This document shows positions 7,909 through 18,695 of a stretch of 64,000 nt of DNA, one piece after another (position 1 is the first letter of the stretch; each line of letters starts with the position of its first letter). Under the pieces are notes generated by a model. The model was not told where the DNA came from, did not search any database, and saw only the letters and a list, made by a program, of their open reading frames with translations. Source of the stretch: Cytophagales bacterium (lineage in GTDB: Bacteria; Bacteroidota; Bacteroidia; Cytophagales; Spirosomataceae); the NCBI GenBank assembly GCA_013298025.1, contig JAAFJE010000014.1, forward strand, positions 62,001 through 126,000. The letters run 5' to 3'. Both the position numbers and the translations under genes were made by a program.

Positions 7909-8730
7909 TTAACCAATAATTTCTTGTTTGACATCTATGCGGAGTTGATGGGTATTAAATACGTGAGAATAAGGCTCTACACTTTTGGTTAAAAATACAC
8001 TTCCTCCAATAATGCTGTGGTGTCCTATGATGGTTTTACCTCCCAAAATGGTTGTACGGGCATAAATGATTACGTCATCTTCTACGGTAGGATGCCGTTT
8101 TGTCTCTGATAATTCTTTACTCACTTGTAAAGCTCCGAGGGTTACACCTTGATAAATACTTACATTTTTGCCTATCACACTGGTTGCTCCGATGACAATA
8201 CCAGTGGCGTGGTCTATAAAAAAAGGAACACCGATTTGGGCATTTGGATGAATATCAACGCCTGTTTTGCCATGGGCGTGTTCGCTAATGATACGAGGTA
8301 AAATAGGAATGGCTAAGTTAGAAAGGCTATGGGCAATTCTATACACCGCAATAGCATAAAAACCTGGATACGAAACGATTACTTCGTGAATACTTGTGGC
8401 TGCTGGGTCGTTTTCATAAATTTTAGTGGCATCAGCCCGTAAATTTTGATACAACACGTCAAGTGATTCATAAAACGCATTTACCTTGGCTTCTATGTCG
8501 AATGTAGCAGGGTCGAGGTAGCTTAATAATATGTTTTCTAAGTCTATTTGGTTTTTTTTCAGAATCCCTTCGTAGGTAGATTGTTTATGAAGGCGATTGT
8601 TGGGAAACAAAAACTCTATCAAATCACTCAGCCAAGTGATAGCATCTTGTGCTTTGGGCGTAGCCTCCCATTCGGCTTTGTGCGTACTATGTAAAAGTGC
8701 TATAAAATTATGAATGTTAGACTGCTCCAT
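7909..8730 (-). CDS. cysE: Serine O-acetyltransferase
   Basis: 273 aa. A helical N-terminal part (about 1-125) precedes a left-handed beta-helix of hexapeptide repeats: VDIHPNAQIG, FFIDHATGIVIGATSVIGKNV, VTLGA, HPTVEDDVIIYARTTILGG and IGHHSIIGGSVFLTKSV. The DHATG and KRHPT segments contain catalytic and acetyl-CoA-binding positions of CysE. It makes O-acetylserine from serine and acetyl-CoA for cysteine synthesis. It is downstream of the SrpI encapsulin and its cysteine desulfurase on the same strand; a serine acetyltransferase is a recurring neighbour of family 2A encapsulins (SrpH type), so it likely belongs to the sulfur module. The 155-bp gap before it holds a strong stem-loop. Confidence 0.93.
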   Translation of the reverse strand: MEQSNIHNFIALLHSTHKAEWEATPKAQDAITWLSDLIEFLFPNNRLHKQSTYEGILKKNQIDLENILLSYLDPATFDIEAKVNAFYESLDVLYQNLRADATKIYENDPAATSIHEVIVSYPGFYAIAVYRIAHSLSNLAIPILPRIISEHAHGKTGVDIHPNAQIGVPFFIDHATGIVIGATSVIGKNVSIYQGVTLGALQVSKELSETKRHPTVEDDVIIYARTTILGGKTIIGHHSIIGGSVFLTKSVEPYSHVFNTHQLRIDVKQEIIG

Positions 8731-8778
8731 GGTACTGTTGTTTTAGATTTTGGAGAATAAAAAATGATATAAATAAGC

Positions 8779-8825
8779 ACAAAGGGCATTACTAAAGATG
8801 GTGTTCTTTGAGTAAAGCCCTTTGT
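8779..8825 (-). promoter_or_regulatory. Long stem-loop in the desulfurase-cysE spacer
   Basis: ACAAAGGGC (8779-8787) pairs with GCCCTTTGT (8817-8825), TTACT with AGTAA and AAAG with CTTT, leaving an 8-nt loop: about 18 bp in all with two small bulges. There is no immediate T-run on the minus strand, so an RNA processing, attenuation or stability element that sets cysE level relative to the encapsulin genes is more likely than a plain terminator. Confidence 0.55.
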
Positions 8826-8885
8826 ACATTCAAGTTATTCATGCCGAGGCGTTGTATCATTTTAAGTACTAATGCTGAATAATAC

Positions 8886-10748
8886 TTAATAGCCTGCCTG
8901 TAATTTGTGCAAAGTTTCTACAAGTACATCTATATCTTGGCAAGTATTGTAAAAAGCCAGCGATGGTCGAACGGTACTTTCTAAGCCAAATCTTCTTAAA
9001 ATCGGCTGGGCACAATGATGTCCTGTGCGTACAGCAATTCCTTCTTTGTTGAGTGCTTGCCCTACTTCATCATTTGTAAATCCTTTTAAAGTAAAAGATA
9101 AGACACTCGCTTTGTCAGGGGCTGTACCTACAAGCCTTAGTCCTTTGATGTCCTTCAATAACGCTGTGGCATAGTGCAATAAGGCATTTTCGTATTCATG
9201 GATATGCTCTATACCTAGTTGTTGAACGTAATCAATGGCTGCTCCAAGCCCAACGGCATCGGCAATATTGCCAGTACCTGCTTCAAATCGGTTGGGTGCA
9301 GGGTGAAATTGTGTATGCTCGAACGTAACGTCTTTAATCATATTGCCCCCTCCTTGCCAAGGTTGTGTGGCATTGAGTAAGGCTTCTTTGCCATACAATA
9401 CCCCAATTCCGGTTGGACCAAATACTTTATGACCTGAAAAAACAAAAAAATCGGTGTCTAAATACTGTACATCAACTTTAAGATGGGACACCGACTGTGC
9501 TCCATCAAGGAGGGTTTTCGCTCCTGCTTGATGTGCCAAATCAATGATTTCTTTGGCTGGTGTAACAGTGCCTAGGGCATTGGAAACTTGTGTAAATGAT
9601 ACGAGTTTTGTACGAGAATTAAGCAATTTTGCATATTCGGCAAGTATGACTTGTCCGTCGTCATCTACTGGAATCACCCTGATTTTCAACCCTTTCTTGA
9701 TAGCTAATTGCTGCCAAGGCACAATGTTGGCATGATGCTCTAGGTGGCTTACAATAATTTCGTCGCCAGCTTGCAAATATTGTTCTCCCCAACTTTTCGC
9801 TACAAGATTGATGGCTTCTGTTGCTCCTCTCACAAATACTATTTCGTTGGTACTTTTGGCATTCAAAAATGCTCTAACACGCTCTCTAGCACCTTCGTAG
9901 GCATCTGTTGCTCTGGCGGCCAACTCATGTGCTGCTCGGTGAATGTTTGAGTTTTCATGCTCATAAAAATAGCTTATCCTGTCGATTACTTGCCTAGGTT
10001 TTTGTGTAGTGGCAGCGTTATCTAACCAAATAAGTGGGCGACCATTGACTTTTTCCTGCAAAATGGGGAAATCTTTTTTTACCCAATAAGCATCAAAAGA
10101 AGTCTTTACGGCATTGGCTTTAGGATGCTGTTTTTTTTCCTGAACAAATATTTTCGTAAAATCTTGTTGTGATGTTTGGGGTAAAAAATAATACGAAAAT
10201 GCACTAGGCGAAGCCAATGGAAGTTGACCTACATGGTTTTCGTGTGTGCCTAGTGCCAAAGAAGGCACTTGTATTTGTTCTTGAACAAAAGGCAAATGTT
10301 GCTCAAAATCGTGTTGTTGAAAACTTGGCGAAATACCACTGCCAGCCAACGATTGTGGAATTTTGCCTTCGCCGGCAAAATGCGGGTCTGGAAGGCTCGT
10401 TTGTGGATTAGCCAAATTCACTTCGTTACCCTGCTGATAGGCAGTGGGCGAAATACCTTTTGCTGCCACGGGGCTTTCGCTGAAAAGGCCTTGGTTTTGA
10501 GTAGGATTGCTATGGCTTAAATCAATGGCATTGAGGGCATTGATACTTCCTGTAGGCGAAATGCCCGCACCACTCCGAAACGCATCTGGTATTTTCTCCG
10601 CAGGAGTGGTGACAGGTAAGGCTACAACATCTTTTTCCAAACTTTGCACATGAGGTTGTTCTTGGAAGAACTTATTGGCAAGTTCTTCCAAGAATTTTAG
10701 GTCGGGTAATGCAGGATGATTAGTATTTATACTCATGGTAGTTTCCAA
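8886..10748 (-). CDS. Family 2A encapsulin cargo: SufS-type cysteine desulfurase with long targeting arm
   Basis: 620 aa. Residues ~1-215 are a low-complexity, presumably disordered arm; residues ~220-620 are a class V aminotransferase-fold cysteine desulfurase of SufS type. The PLP lysine is K441 (FSGHKVFGP) and the persulfide Cys is C579 (RTGHHCAQP). The arm carries three GISP motifs at 62-65, 98-101 and 138-141, each followed by T/S and polar residues, plus a related ASPSAFSYYFLP at 179-190. In known family 2A systems such an N-terminal arm loads the enzyme into the SrpI shell. The gene overlaps the end of srpI by 29 bp (start at Met1) or 17 bp (Met5), implying translational coupling. It takes sulfur from cysteine; storage of sulfur inside the shell is known for relatives. 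Confidence 0.93.
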   Translation of the reverse strand: METTMSINTNHPALPDLKFLEELANKFFQEQPHVQSLEKDVVALPVTTPAEKIPDAFRSGAGISPTGSINALNAIDLSHSNPTQNQGLFSESPVAAKGISPTAYQQGNEVNLANPQTSLPDPHFAGEGKIPQSLAGSGISPSFQQHDFEQHLPFVQEQIQVPSLALGTHENHVGQLPLASPSAFSYYFLPQTSQQDFTKIFVQEKKQHPKANAVKTSFDAYWVKKDFPILQEKVNGRPLIWLDNAATTQKPRQVIDRISYFYEHENSNIHRAAHELAARATDAYEGARERVRAFLNAKSTNEIVFVRGATEAINLVAKSWGEQYLQAGDEIIVSHLEHHANIVPWQQLAIKKGLKIRVIPVDDDGQVILAEYAKLLNSRTKLVSFTQVSNALGTVTPAKEIIDLAHQAGAKTLLDGAQSVSHLKVDVQYLDTDFFVFSGHKVFGPTGIGVLYGKEALLNATQPWQGGGNMIKDVTFEHTQFHPAPNRFEAGTGNIADAVGLGAAIDYVQQLGIEHIHEYENALLHYATALLKDIKGLRLVGTAPDKASVLSFTLKGFTNDEVGQALNKEGIAVRTGHHCAQPILRRFGLESTVRPSLAFYNTCQDIDVLVETLHKLQAGY

Positions 10749-11646
10749 TTTCTACATCTTCAAGTACAGCAAGGGCATCATCTACCAATACTGCCAAAGA
10801 GCAATATAAAGAAATAAGGTAAGATGCAATCGCTTTGTCGTTAATTCCCATAAAACGTACCGACAAACCAGGCGATTGCTCTCCAGGCAAACCGGGCTGA
10901 TACAACCCCACGATGCCCTGTCGGCTTTCGCCTGTACGAAGCAACAAGATTTTAGATTTACCATTTTCAATCGGAACTTTGTCGGAAGGAATCAACGGAA
11001 TACCTCTCCATGTAATAAATTGTGAACCAAATAAAGATACCGTTGGCGGTGGTACTCCTCTGCGTGTACATTCACGACCAAATGCGGCTATGGTTAAAGG
11101 ATGCAATAGGAAAAACCCTGGTTCTTTCCATACTTTGGTCAAAAGCTCATCTAAATCATCAGGCGTGGGCGAACCCGTTCTTGTTTTGATTACCTGCGAA
11201 GGTGCTACGCTGTGCAATAAACCATATTCCTTGTTATTGATTAATTCGCTTTCTTGACGCTCCTTGATGGTTTCAATGGTCAAACGCAATTGCTCCGAAA
11301 TTTGGTTGTATGGCTTGCTGTACAAGTCAGATACCCTTGTGTGTACATCAAGCACCGTGTTTACCGCACTTAAATTGTACTCTCTTGGGTTCTCGATGTA
11401 ATCGACAAAAGTGTGTGGTAGTTCACGCTCGTCACGTCCAGAGCAATCTACCTCAACGCTGGTCGCATCTTTCACTTTATTTAATCGATAAACACCCGAC
11501 TCAACAGGAATCCAATTCAATAACTTGGTAAGCCAACGAGGCGTGATGGTCGAAAGTTGTGGAACTGTACGTGTAGCAATGGCCAGTTGTCTGGCGGCTA
11601 CATCGCCCAAGGCTGTTTGGTTTTTGTTTTTGAGTAATTCTGACAT
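10720..11646 (-). CDS. srpI: Family 2A encapsulin shell protein SrpI
   Basis: 308 aa, the usual size of SrpI / major membrane protein I shells with the HK97 phage-capsid fold. Recognisable parts are NQTALGDVAARQLAIATRTV at the start, DYIENPREYNL, the segment PTPDDLDELLTKVWKEPGFF, HPLTIAAFGRECTRRGVPPP, and the C-terminal VRFMGINDKAIASYLISLY. It self-assembles into a nanocompartment that holds the cysteine desulfurase encoded next on the strand. First gene of the operon, so its promoter lies in the 480-bp spacer shared with divergent katG. Family 2A shells are linked to sulfur starvation and sulfur storage; this assignment is strong from both sequence and gene order. Confidence 0.95.
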   Translation of the reverse strand: MSELLKNKNQTALGDVAARQLAIATRTVPQLSTITPRWLTKLLNWIPVESGVYRLNKVKDATSVEVDCSGRDERELPHTFVDYIENPREYNLSAVNTVLDVHTRVSDLYSKPYNQISEQLRLTIETIKERQESELINNKEYGLLHSVAPSQVIKTRTGSPTPDDLDELLTKVWKEPGFFLLHPLTIAAFGRECTRRGVPPPTVSLFGSQFITWRGIPLIPSDKVPIENGKSKILLLRTGESRQGIVGLYQPGLPGEQSPGLSVRFMGINDKAIASYLISLYCSLAVLVDDALAVLEDVEIGNYHEYKY

Positions 11647-14367
<2,721 letters not shown>

Positions 14368-14419
14368 GGTGCTAAAAAACAGCTTATTATTCTTTTTAAG
14401 GTTAGAGAAATAGGTAGTT

Positions 14420-14458
14420 AATAACCCGATAACGCTTGCAGTTATCGGGTTATTTTTT
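14420..14458. terminator. Rho-independent terminator after katG
   Basis: A perfect 14-bp stem, AATAACCCGATAAC (14420-14433) and GTTATCGGGTTATT (14441-14454), with a 7-nt loop, followed by T residues to 14458. It lies between the convergent katG and the DUF2231/cytochrome gene. Confidence 0.9.
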
Positions 14459-14464
14459 ACAAAA

Positions 14465-15823
14465 TTATTGCGTAATAATTCGCACTGGGCTGTCTTGAGA
14501 TGCAAGAGGCGTTTCTACCTTCGTTTTCCAAACATACAGTTGTTTTAAACTTTTCATCTTTTTCAACTCCTCTACCGTGCTATTACCGACTTGCGTTTCG
14601 TTCAAATTAATGGCATTCAAATAGTTGAGATGGATTAAACTTTGGGCAATGCCATCGCTAATGTTATTTTTTTCTAAGCGTAATTTTTCAAGGTTCGACA
14701 TCTGTGCAATACTCGCCCCAACTTTGTTAGAAAGGTTTAATTGATTGAGGTTTAACCATACAATATTTTTAGCCAAAGGCACAAGCAATGCCAAGTTTGG
14801 CGTAGCTTTTTTATCAATAAAACTCACATCCAACATTACGGGATTGTGATTCATTAGTCGAACATTAAAACCGCCGTCAATAGCATTTTGCAACGCCTTT
14901 TCATCCACTTGCTTCGGAATGTTTGGATTGGTAAAAGTTTGTATGGATGTGTTTTCTTGTGGTAAAACCGCTCCTGCGATACCCAACATACCAGAGGCTA
15001 CAGCCATCATTTTTTCGTGATGAGGCACAGCCGTAAAGCCAATATTTTCCGCTCCTTTTCCCTCATCTATCCACCATTTTAGCAAGGCTATTTCTTCGGG
15101 TGTTAAGGCTGGTTTGCCGTTGGTTGGCATAAATTCTTTGTGGTCGGCAGGCAAGGTTACTCGTCGGAATAGCTCACTTTTTGCCGAAGAACCCAATACA
15201 ATTGCGGGGCCATTTTTGCCACCTTTGAGCAAGTCTTGATAGGTTAGTAGTAATAAATCTCCTTTCTTTTTGCCATCTTGGTGGCATTGCTGGCATTTGT
15301 TTTCTAAGACTGGTAAAATCAAATCTTCAAAAACTTTGGCTTGGCTCAAACTGCTTACTTGTACTTTTTCTTTTTGGGTTATTTGGCTCAAACTTAGGTA
15401 ATCAGCCCCATGCGTAAGGTTTCCGCCTTGATGCCCTGCATAGCTCAATAGGCACATTTGTGCCAATAATAAGCCTGAAAATGTTTTATCAGAAAGCTGA
15501 AAAATAGCTTGAAAAAAAGTACTTTTTAATCCATAAAAAATAAAGGAAACTACTGCTACACTGATACCTGTATATTTGTGATTTCTTAATATGAGATAGT
15601 CGTAATCGCCCGTTTGCGACAAAAACCATCCCATTACGCAGGCAATGGTAGCCGAGAAGCCTCCCAAAAGCAAAATGAGCGGCACAGCAGGTTTTAGAAA
15701 AGCATAGTTAGATTTATAGGTTAAAAGGTCGAAAACAGCAGCGAGTACCAAAAAACCAATCGGTAAATGCACCACCAAAGGGTGCATTCGTCCGAGGTAA
15801 GAAAAAATATCCAATAAAATCAT
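14465..15823 (-). CDS. Membrane protein with DUF2231-like helices, planctomycete-type c-haem motif and leucine-rich repeats
   Basis: 452 aa from the ATG at 15823. The longer frame back to 15883 would overlap the preceding gene, and its extra 20 residues look like out-of-frame sequence. Residues 1-130 have four hydrophobic helices with GRMHPLVVHLPIGFLV, typical of DUF2231. A PSCyt1-like haem motif C177-QQ-C180-H181 follows with the family tail FMPTNGKPALTPEEIALLKWWID. The C-terminal ~130 residues contain leucine-rich-repeat-like units (NLEKLRLEKNNIS, YLNAINLNETQVG, SLKQLYVWKTKV). Probably a periplasm-facing cytochrome anchored in the inner membrane, working with the three genes upstream in the same operon. 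Exact reaction unknown. Confidence 0.85.
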   Translation of the reverse strand: MILLDIFSYLGRMHPLVVHLPIGFLVLAAVFDLLTYKSNYAFLKPAVPLILLLGGFSATIACVMGWFLSQTGDYDYLILRNHKYTGISVAVVSFIFYGLKSTFFQAIFQLSDKTFSGLLLAQMCLLSYAGHQGGNLTHGADYLSLSQITQKEKVQVSSLSQAKVFEDLILPVLENKCQQCHQDGKKKGDLLLLTYQDLLKGGKNGPAIVLGSSAKSELFRRVTLPADHKEFMPTNGKPALTPEEIALLKWWIDEGKGAENIGFTAVPHHEKMMAVASGMLGIAGAVLPQENTSIQTFTNPNIPKQVDEKALQNAIDGGFNVRLMNHNPVMLDVSFIDKKATPNLALLVPLAKNIVWLNLNQLNLSNKVGASIAQMSNLEKLRLEKNNISDGIAQSLIHLNYLNAINLNETQVGNSTVEELKKMKSLKQLYVWKTKVETPLASQDSPVRIITQ

Positions 15824-15828
15824 TTGTG

Positions 15829-16938
15829 TTATACCGTTCGTGTTAGTTTGATTGGGGCTGTGTGGTTGGCATTCCATTGGCACACATAAATGCTATCGTC
15901 TTCGTCGATGCAAACATCATGACCATGACTAAAAATAGGATTTTCTGTTGAAAATACCGTTTGTAACTTCCCATTTTGATACACAGGAGCATTGCCACCG
16001 GGATTACTCACGACTTGGTTGTTTTTATCTAAAATGGTGACAAAGCCCGAATCGCCCCAGTTTTGTTTTCCCTCTTTATCTTTACTCCAACAAACACCAG
16101 CGTAGAGATTTTCTCGATGAAATACCGCCCGACAAACATACATTCCGGGCAATTCTACTTTATATAAATATTTGCCATCAAGGGTGAAAAACTTAAAGCA
16201 ATTTTCTTCTCTCGACGAACAAACCACTTTCGGATTTTTGGGGTCACGGAGGTCGATTGAAACGCCATGTGCATTGACTAAATTATGCTCAGGATTGGCG
16301 TTGTGTTTGCCTCCAAAATGCCGAATGTATTGCCCTTTACTATTGTATTGAATAATGTAATCGCTGCCATAGCCATCGGCTACATAAATATCGCCGTTAG
16401 GAGCTACGGCGGTTTCGGTGGGCATAAATGGCTCATTGTCTTTGTAAATGCCAATGGTTCGAGGATGACCAATCGTAAAAATTACTTTGCCATTGGTATC
16501 GGTTTTGATGACTTGTCCTGCTTGGCTTTTCCATTGACCACTGCGGTCTTGGTACCAACCGCAATCGGTAATCAGTAAAAAATCTTCCGAGCCTTCTTTT
16601 GCCAAGCTCAATCCATGTGCTCCCGGAAACGCTAACGTCCAGTTGTCCAACAACTTACCAGATTTATCAAAAATCAAAATATTATTGGCTACGTGGTCGC
16701 CAACCATAATCAATCGACCTTGTTGGTCTTGCACCATTTCGTGACAATTGAACAAAGGCGTGCGATTGACGGTGAGTTTAGCCCAGTTTTTATCTACTTT
16801 ATACCGAAAATCGTTATGTCCAATGACAAGCTCCTTGGTACTTGTATGAGCCAACGTCGGTTGTTGGCTCATGCCCAATGCTCCTATGGCAGCCGTCAAA
16901 CCTGTATTTTTGAGAAAATTTCTCCTATTGTAATTCAT
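15829..16938 (-). CDS. Tat-exported NHL/beta-propeller protein
   Basis: 369 aa. It begins NYNRRNFLKNTGLTAAIGALG, a twin-arginine signal peptide. The body consists of NHL/six-bladed propeller repeats: VQDQQGRLIMVGDHVANNILIFDKSG, GAHGLSLAKEG, TAVAPNGDIYVADGYGSDYI, NAHGVSIDLR and GHDVCIDEDDSIYVCQWN. Propellers of this kind bind ligands or resemble the lyase domain of peptidyl-glycine amidating enzymes. It is between the DUF1501 protein and the DUF2231/cytochrome protein (5-bp gap to the next gene), so it belongs to the planctomycete-type degradation set. Substrate unknown. Confidence 0.85.
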   Translation of the reverse strand: MNYNRRNFLKNTGLTAAIGALGMSQQPTLAHTSTKELVIGHNDFRYKVDKNWAKLTVNRTPLFNCHEMVQDQQGRLIMVGDHVANNILIFDKSGKLLDNWTLAFPGAHGLSLAKEGSEDFLLITDCGWYQDRSGQWKSQAGQVIKTDTNGKVIFTIGHPRTIGIYKDNEPFMPTETAVAPNGDIYVADGYGSDYIIQYNSKGQYIRHFGGKHNANPEHNLVNAHGVSIDLRDPKNPKVVCSSREENCFKFFTLDGKYLYKVELPGMYVCRAVFHRENLYAGVCWSKDKEGKQNWGDSGFVTILDKNNQVVSNPGGNAPVYQNGKLQTVFSTENPIFSHGHDVCIDEDDSIYVCQWNANHTAPIKLTRTV

Positions 16939-16964
16939 AGTCTATAAAAAGGTTACGTTTGGTT

Positions 16965-18467
16965 TTAGGCTAAAATATCTTTTACTACTTTGCCACTCAG
17001 GTCGGTTAGTCGATACCTACGGCCTTGGGTTTTGAAGGTAAATCTTTCGTGGTCTATGCCCAACAAGTGCATCAAAGTAGCCTGAAAATCGTGTACATGC
17101 ACAGGGTCTTTGACGATATTATAACTAAAATCGTCGGTTTCGCCATAACTGATACCTGCTTTTACGCCTGCACCAGCCATCCACATACTAAAAGCTCTTG
17201 GGTGATGGTCACGTCCATAGTTTTCGGGCGAAAGTTTACCTTGTGAATACACCGTTCTACCAAATTCTCCGCCCCAAATCACCAAGGTATCTTCTAATAA
17301 ACCTCTGCGTTTGAGGTCGGTAATGAGAGCCGCACAACCTTGGTCAACCTTTTGGCATTGGCTTTGAATACCATTAGGCAAAGCAGCGTGATGATCCCAA
17401 TCTTGGTGATATAGTTGTACAAATTTGACATCTTTTTCCAGTAATTTTCTCGCCATTAGGCAATTAGCTGCAAAAGTCCCTGATTCTCTCGAATCTTTTC
17501 CATACAATTCAAACACCTCATCGGGTTCGTCGCTCATGTCCATTACTTCTGGAATAGACGTTTGCATACGAAACGCCATTTCGTATTGGGCCAATTTGGC
17601 ATCTACTTCGGGGTCTCCGTAATAATCGGCTTGCAGGCTATTGAGTTTGTTGAGGTAATCAAGCATTTCACGGCGGTCGGCCCCGTCGTAATTTTCAGGA
17701 TTGTTGAGGTACAAAACAGGGTCTTTGCCATTTCTAAATTGTACGCCTTGGTGTTTGGTTGGTAAAAAACCATTGCCCCAAAGACGAGCATACAAGGGTT
17801 GTCCACCACCATTTTTCGTAACCAATACAATGAATGAAGGTAAATTTTGGTTATCAGAACCCAAACCATAGCTTACCCAAGAGCCAATCGAGGGCCGTCC
17901 CGGCAATTGGTGTCCTGTTTGAAAAAAGGTAATGGCAGGGTCATGGTTGATATGCTCGGTGTACATCGACTTGATGATACACAATTCATCTACAACTTTG
18001 GCGGTATGGGGCAACAATTCCGAAATCATGGTATTGTTTTGTCCATACGCATTGAATTTGTATAAAGAAGGAGCAATCGGAAAACGGCTTTGGCTGGCAC
18101 TCATGCCCGTCAAACGTTGGTTGCCTCGCACCGAGTCGGGCAAGTCTTGCCCAAGCATATTGTATAATTTGGGTTTGTAATCAAACGTTTCAAACTGCGA
18201 AGGGCCACCGCTCATAAACAAATACACCACTCGTTTGGCTTTGGGAGCAAAATGCGGTAATGCCGCCAAAACATCTGCTTCGAGGCTACCAGTATTAGAT
18301 TTTTTGGCATTGGCCAATAGCTCTGTTCCTGCCCACAAACCGCCAAGGGCTAATGCACCAAGACCTAAAGAAGTTTTGGTTAGAAAACGTCTTCTATCAT
18401 ATTTTCGATTGAGTTCGTCGAACTCGCCTCCCTGTAGGCGAAATTCCTCATCATGCTGATGTGCCAT
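16965..18467 (-). CDS. DUF1501 (sulfatase-like) Tat-exported protein
   Basis: 500 aa. A Tat signal near residues 24-44 (YDRRRFLTKTSLGLGALALG) is followed by a DUF1501 domain of the alkaline-phosphatase superfamily. Characteristic blocks are KRVVYLFMSGGPSQFETFDYKP, HINHDPAITFFQTGHQ, HHAALPNGIQSQC and VIWGGEFGRTVYSQG, ending in DHHPRAFSMWMAGAGVKAG. No CxPxR motif, so it does not need formylglycine. DUF1501 genes are nearly always partnered with DUF1549/DUF1553 proteins, as here (the 1073-aa gene upstream). Role is presumed in breakdown of complex extracellular material; the reaction is not established. Confidence 0.92.
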   Translation of the reverse strand: MAHQHDEEFRLQGGEFDELNRKYDRRRFLTKTSLGLGALALGGLWAGTELLANAKKSNTGSLEADVLAALPHFAPKAKRVVYLFMSGGPSQFETFDYKPKLYNMLGQDLPDSVRGNQRLTGMSASQSRFPIAPSLYKFNAYGQNNTMISELLPHTAKVVDELCIIKSMYTEHINHDPAITFFQTGHQLPGRPSIGSWVSYGLGSDNQNLPSFIVLVTKNGGGQPLYARLWGNGFLPTKHQGVQFRNGKDPVLYLNNPENYDGADRREMLDYLNKLNSLQADYYGDPEVDAKLAQYEMAFRMQTSIPEVMDMSDEPDEVFELYGKDSRESGTFAANCLMARKLLEKDVKFVQLYHQDWDHHAALPNGIQSQCQKVDQGCAALITDLKRRGLLEDTLVIWGGEFGRTVYSQGKLSPENYGRDHHPRAFSMWMAGAGVKAGISYGETDDFSYNIVKDPVHVHDFQATLMHLLGIDHERFTFKTQGRRYRLTDLSGKVVKDILA

Positions 18468-18477
18468 CTGTTTAATT

Positions 18478-18507
18478 GTGATTGAGTGATTTGTGATTGA
18501 GTGATTG
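18478..18507. repeat. 15-bp tandem duplication
   Basis: GTGATTGAGTGATT-T/G occurs twice head to tail directly upstream of the DUF1501 start, in the 228-bp spacer to the 1073-aa gene. The rest of the spacer is AT-rich with no visible gene. Confidence 0.7.
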
Positions 18508-18695
18508 TTTCGTAAGAATACAAAATGGAAATCCGATAATTAAAGCACTTATTTTCAGAAATTTATATGCAAAACCACTTTAGTTAAAGTATAAGCTATT
18601 TGAAAATAAAAACACTAACTCACAATTGACAATTCACAATTTTGTATTAATACTTAGTCTCCTGAACATGAAACATTACTTATGCTGCCAGACAC

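Noticed and set aside
15824-15883. 20-residue extension of the DUF2231/cytochrome protein
   Set aside because: It overlaps the end of the upstream propeller gene and has no signal or membrane character; the ATG at 15823 directly precedes the first helix.
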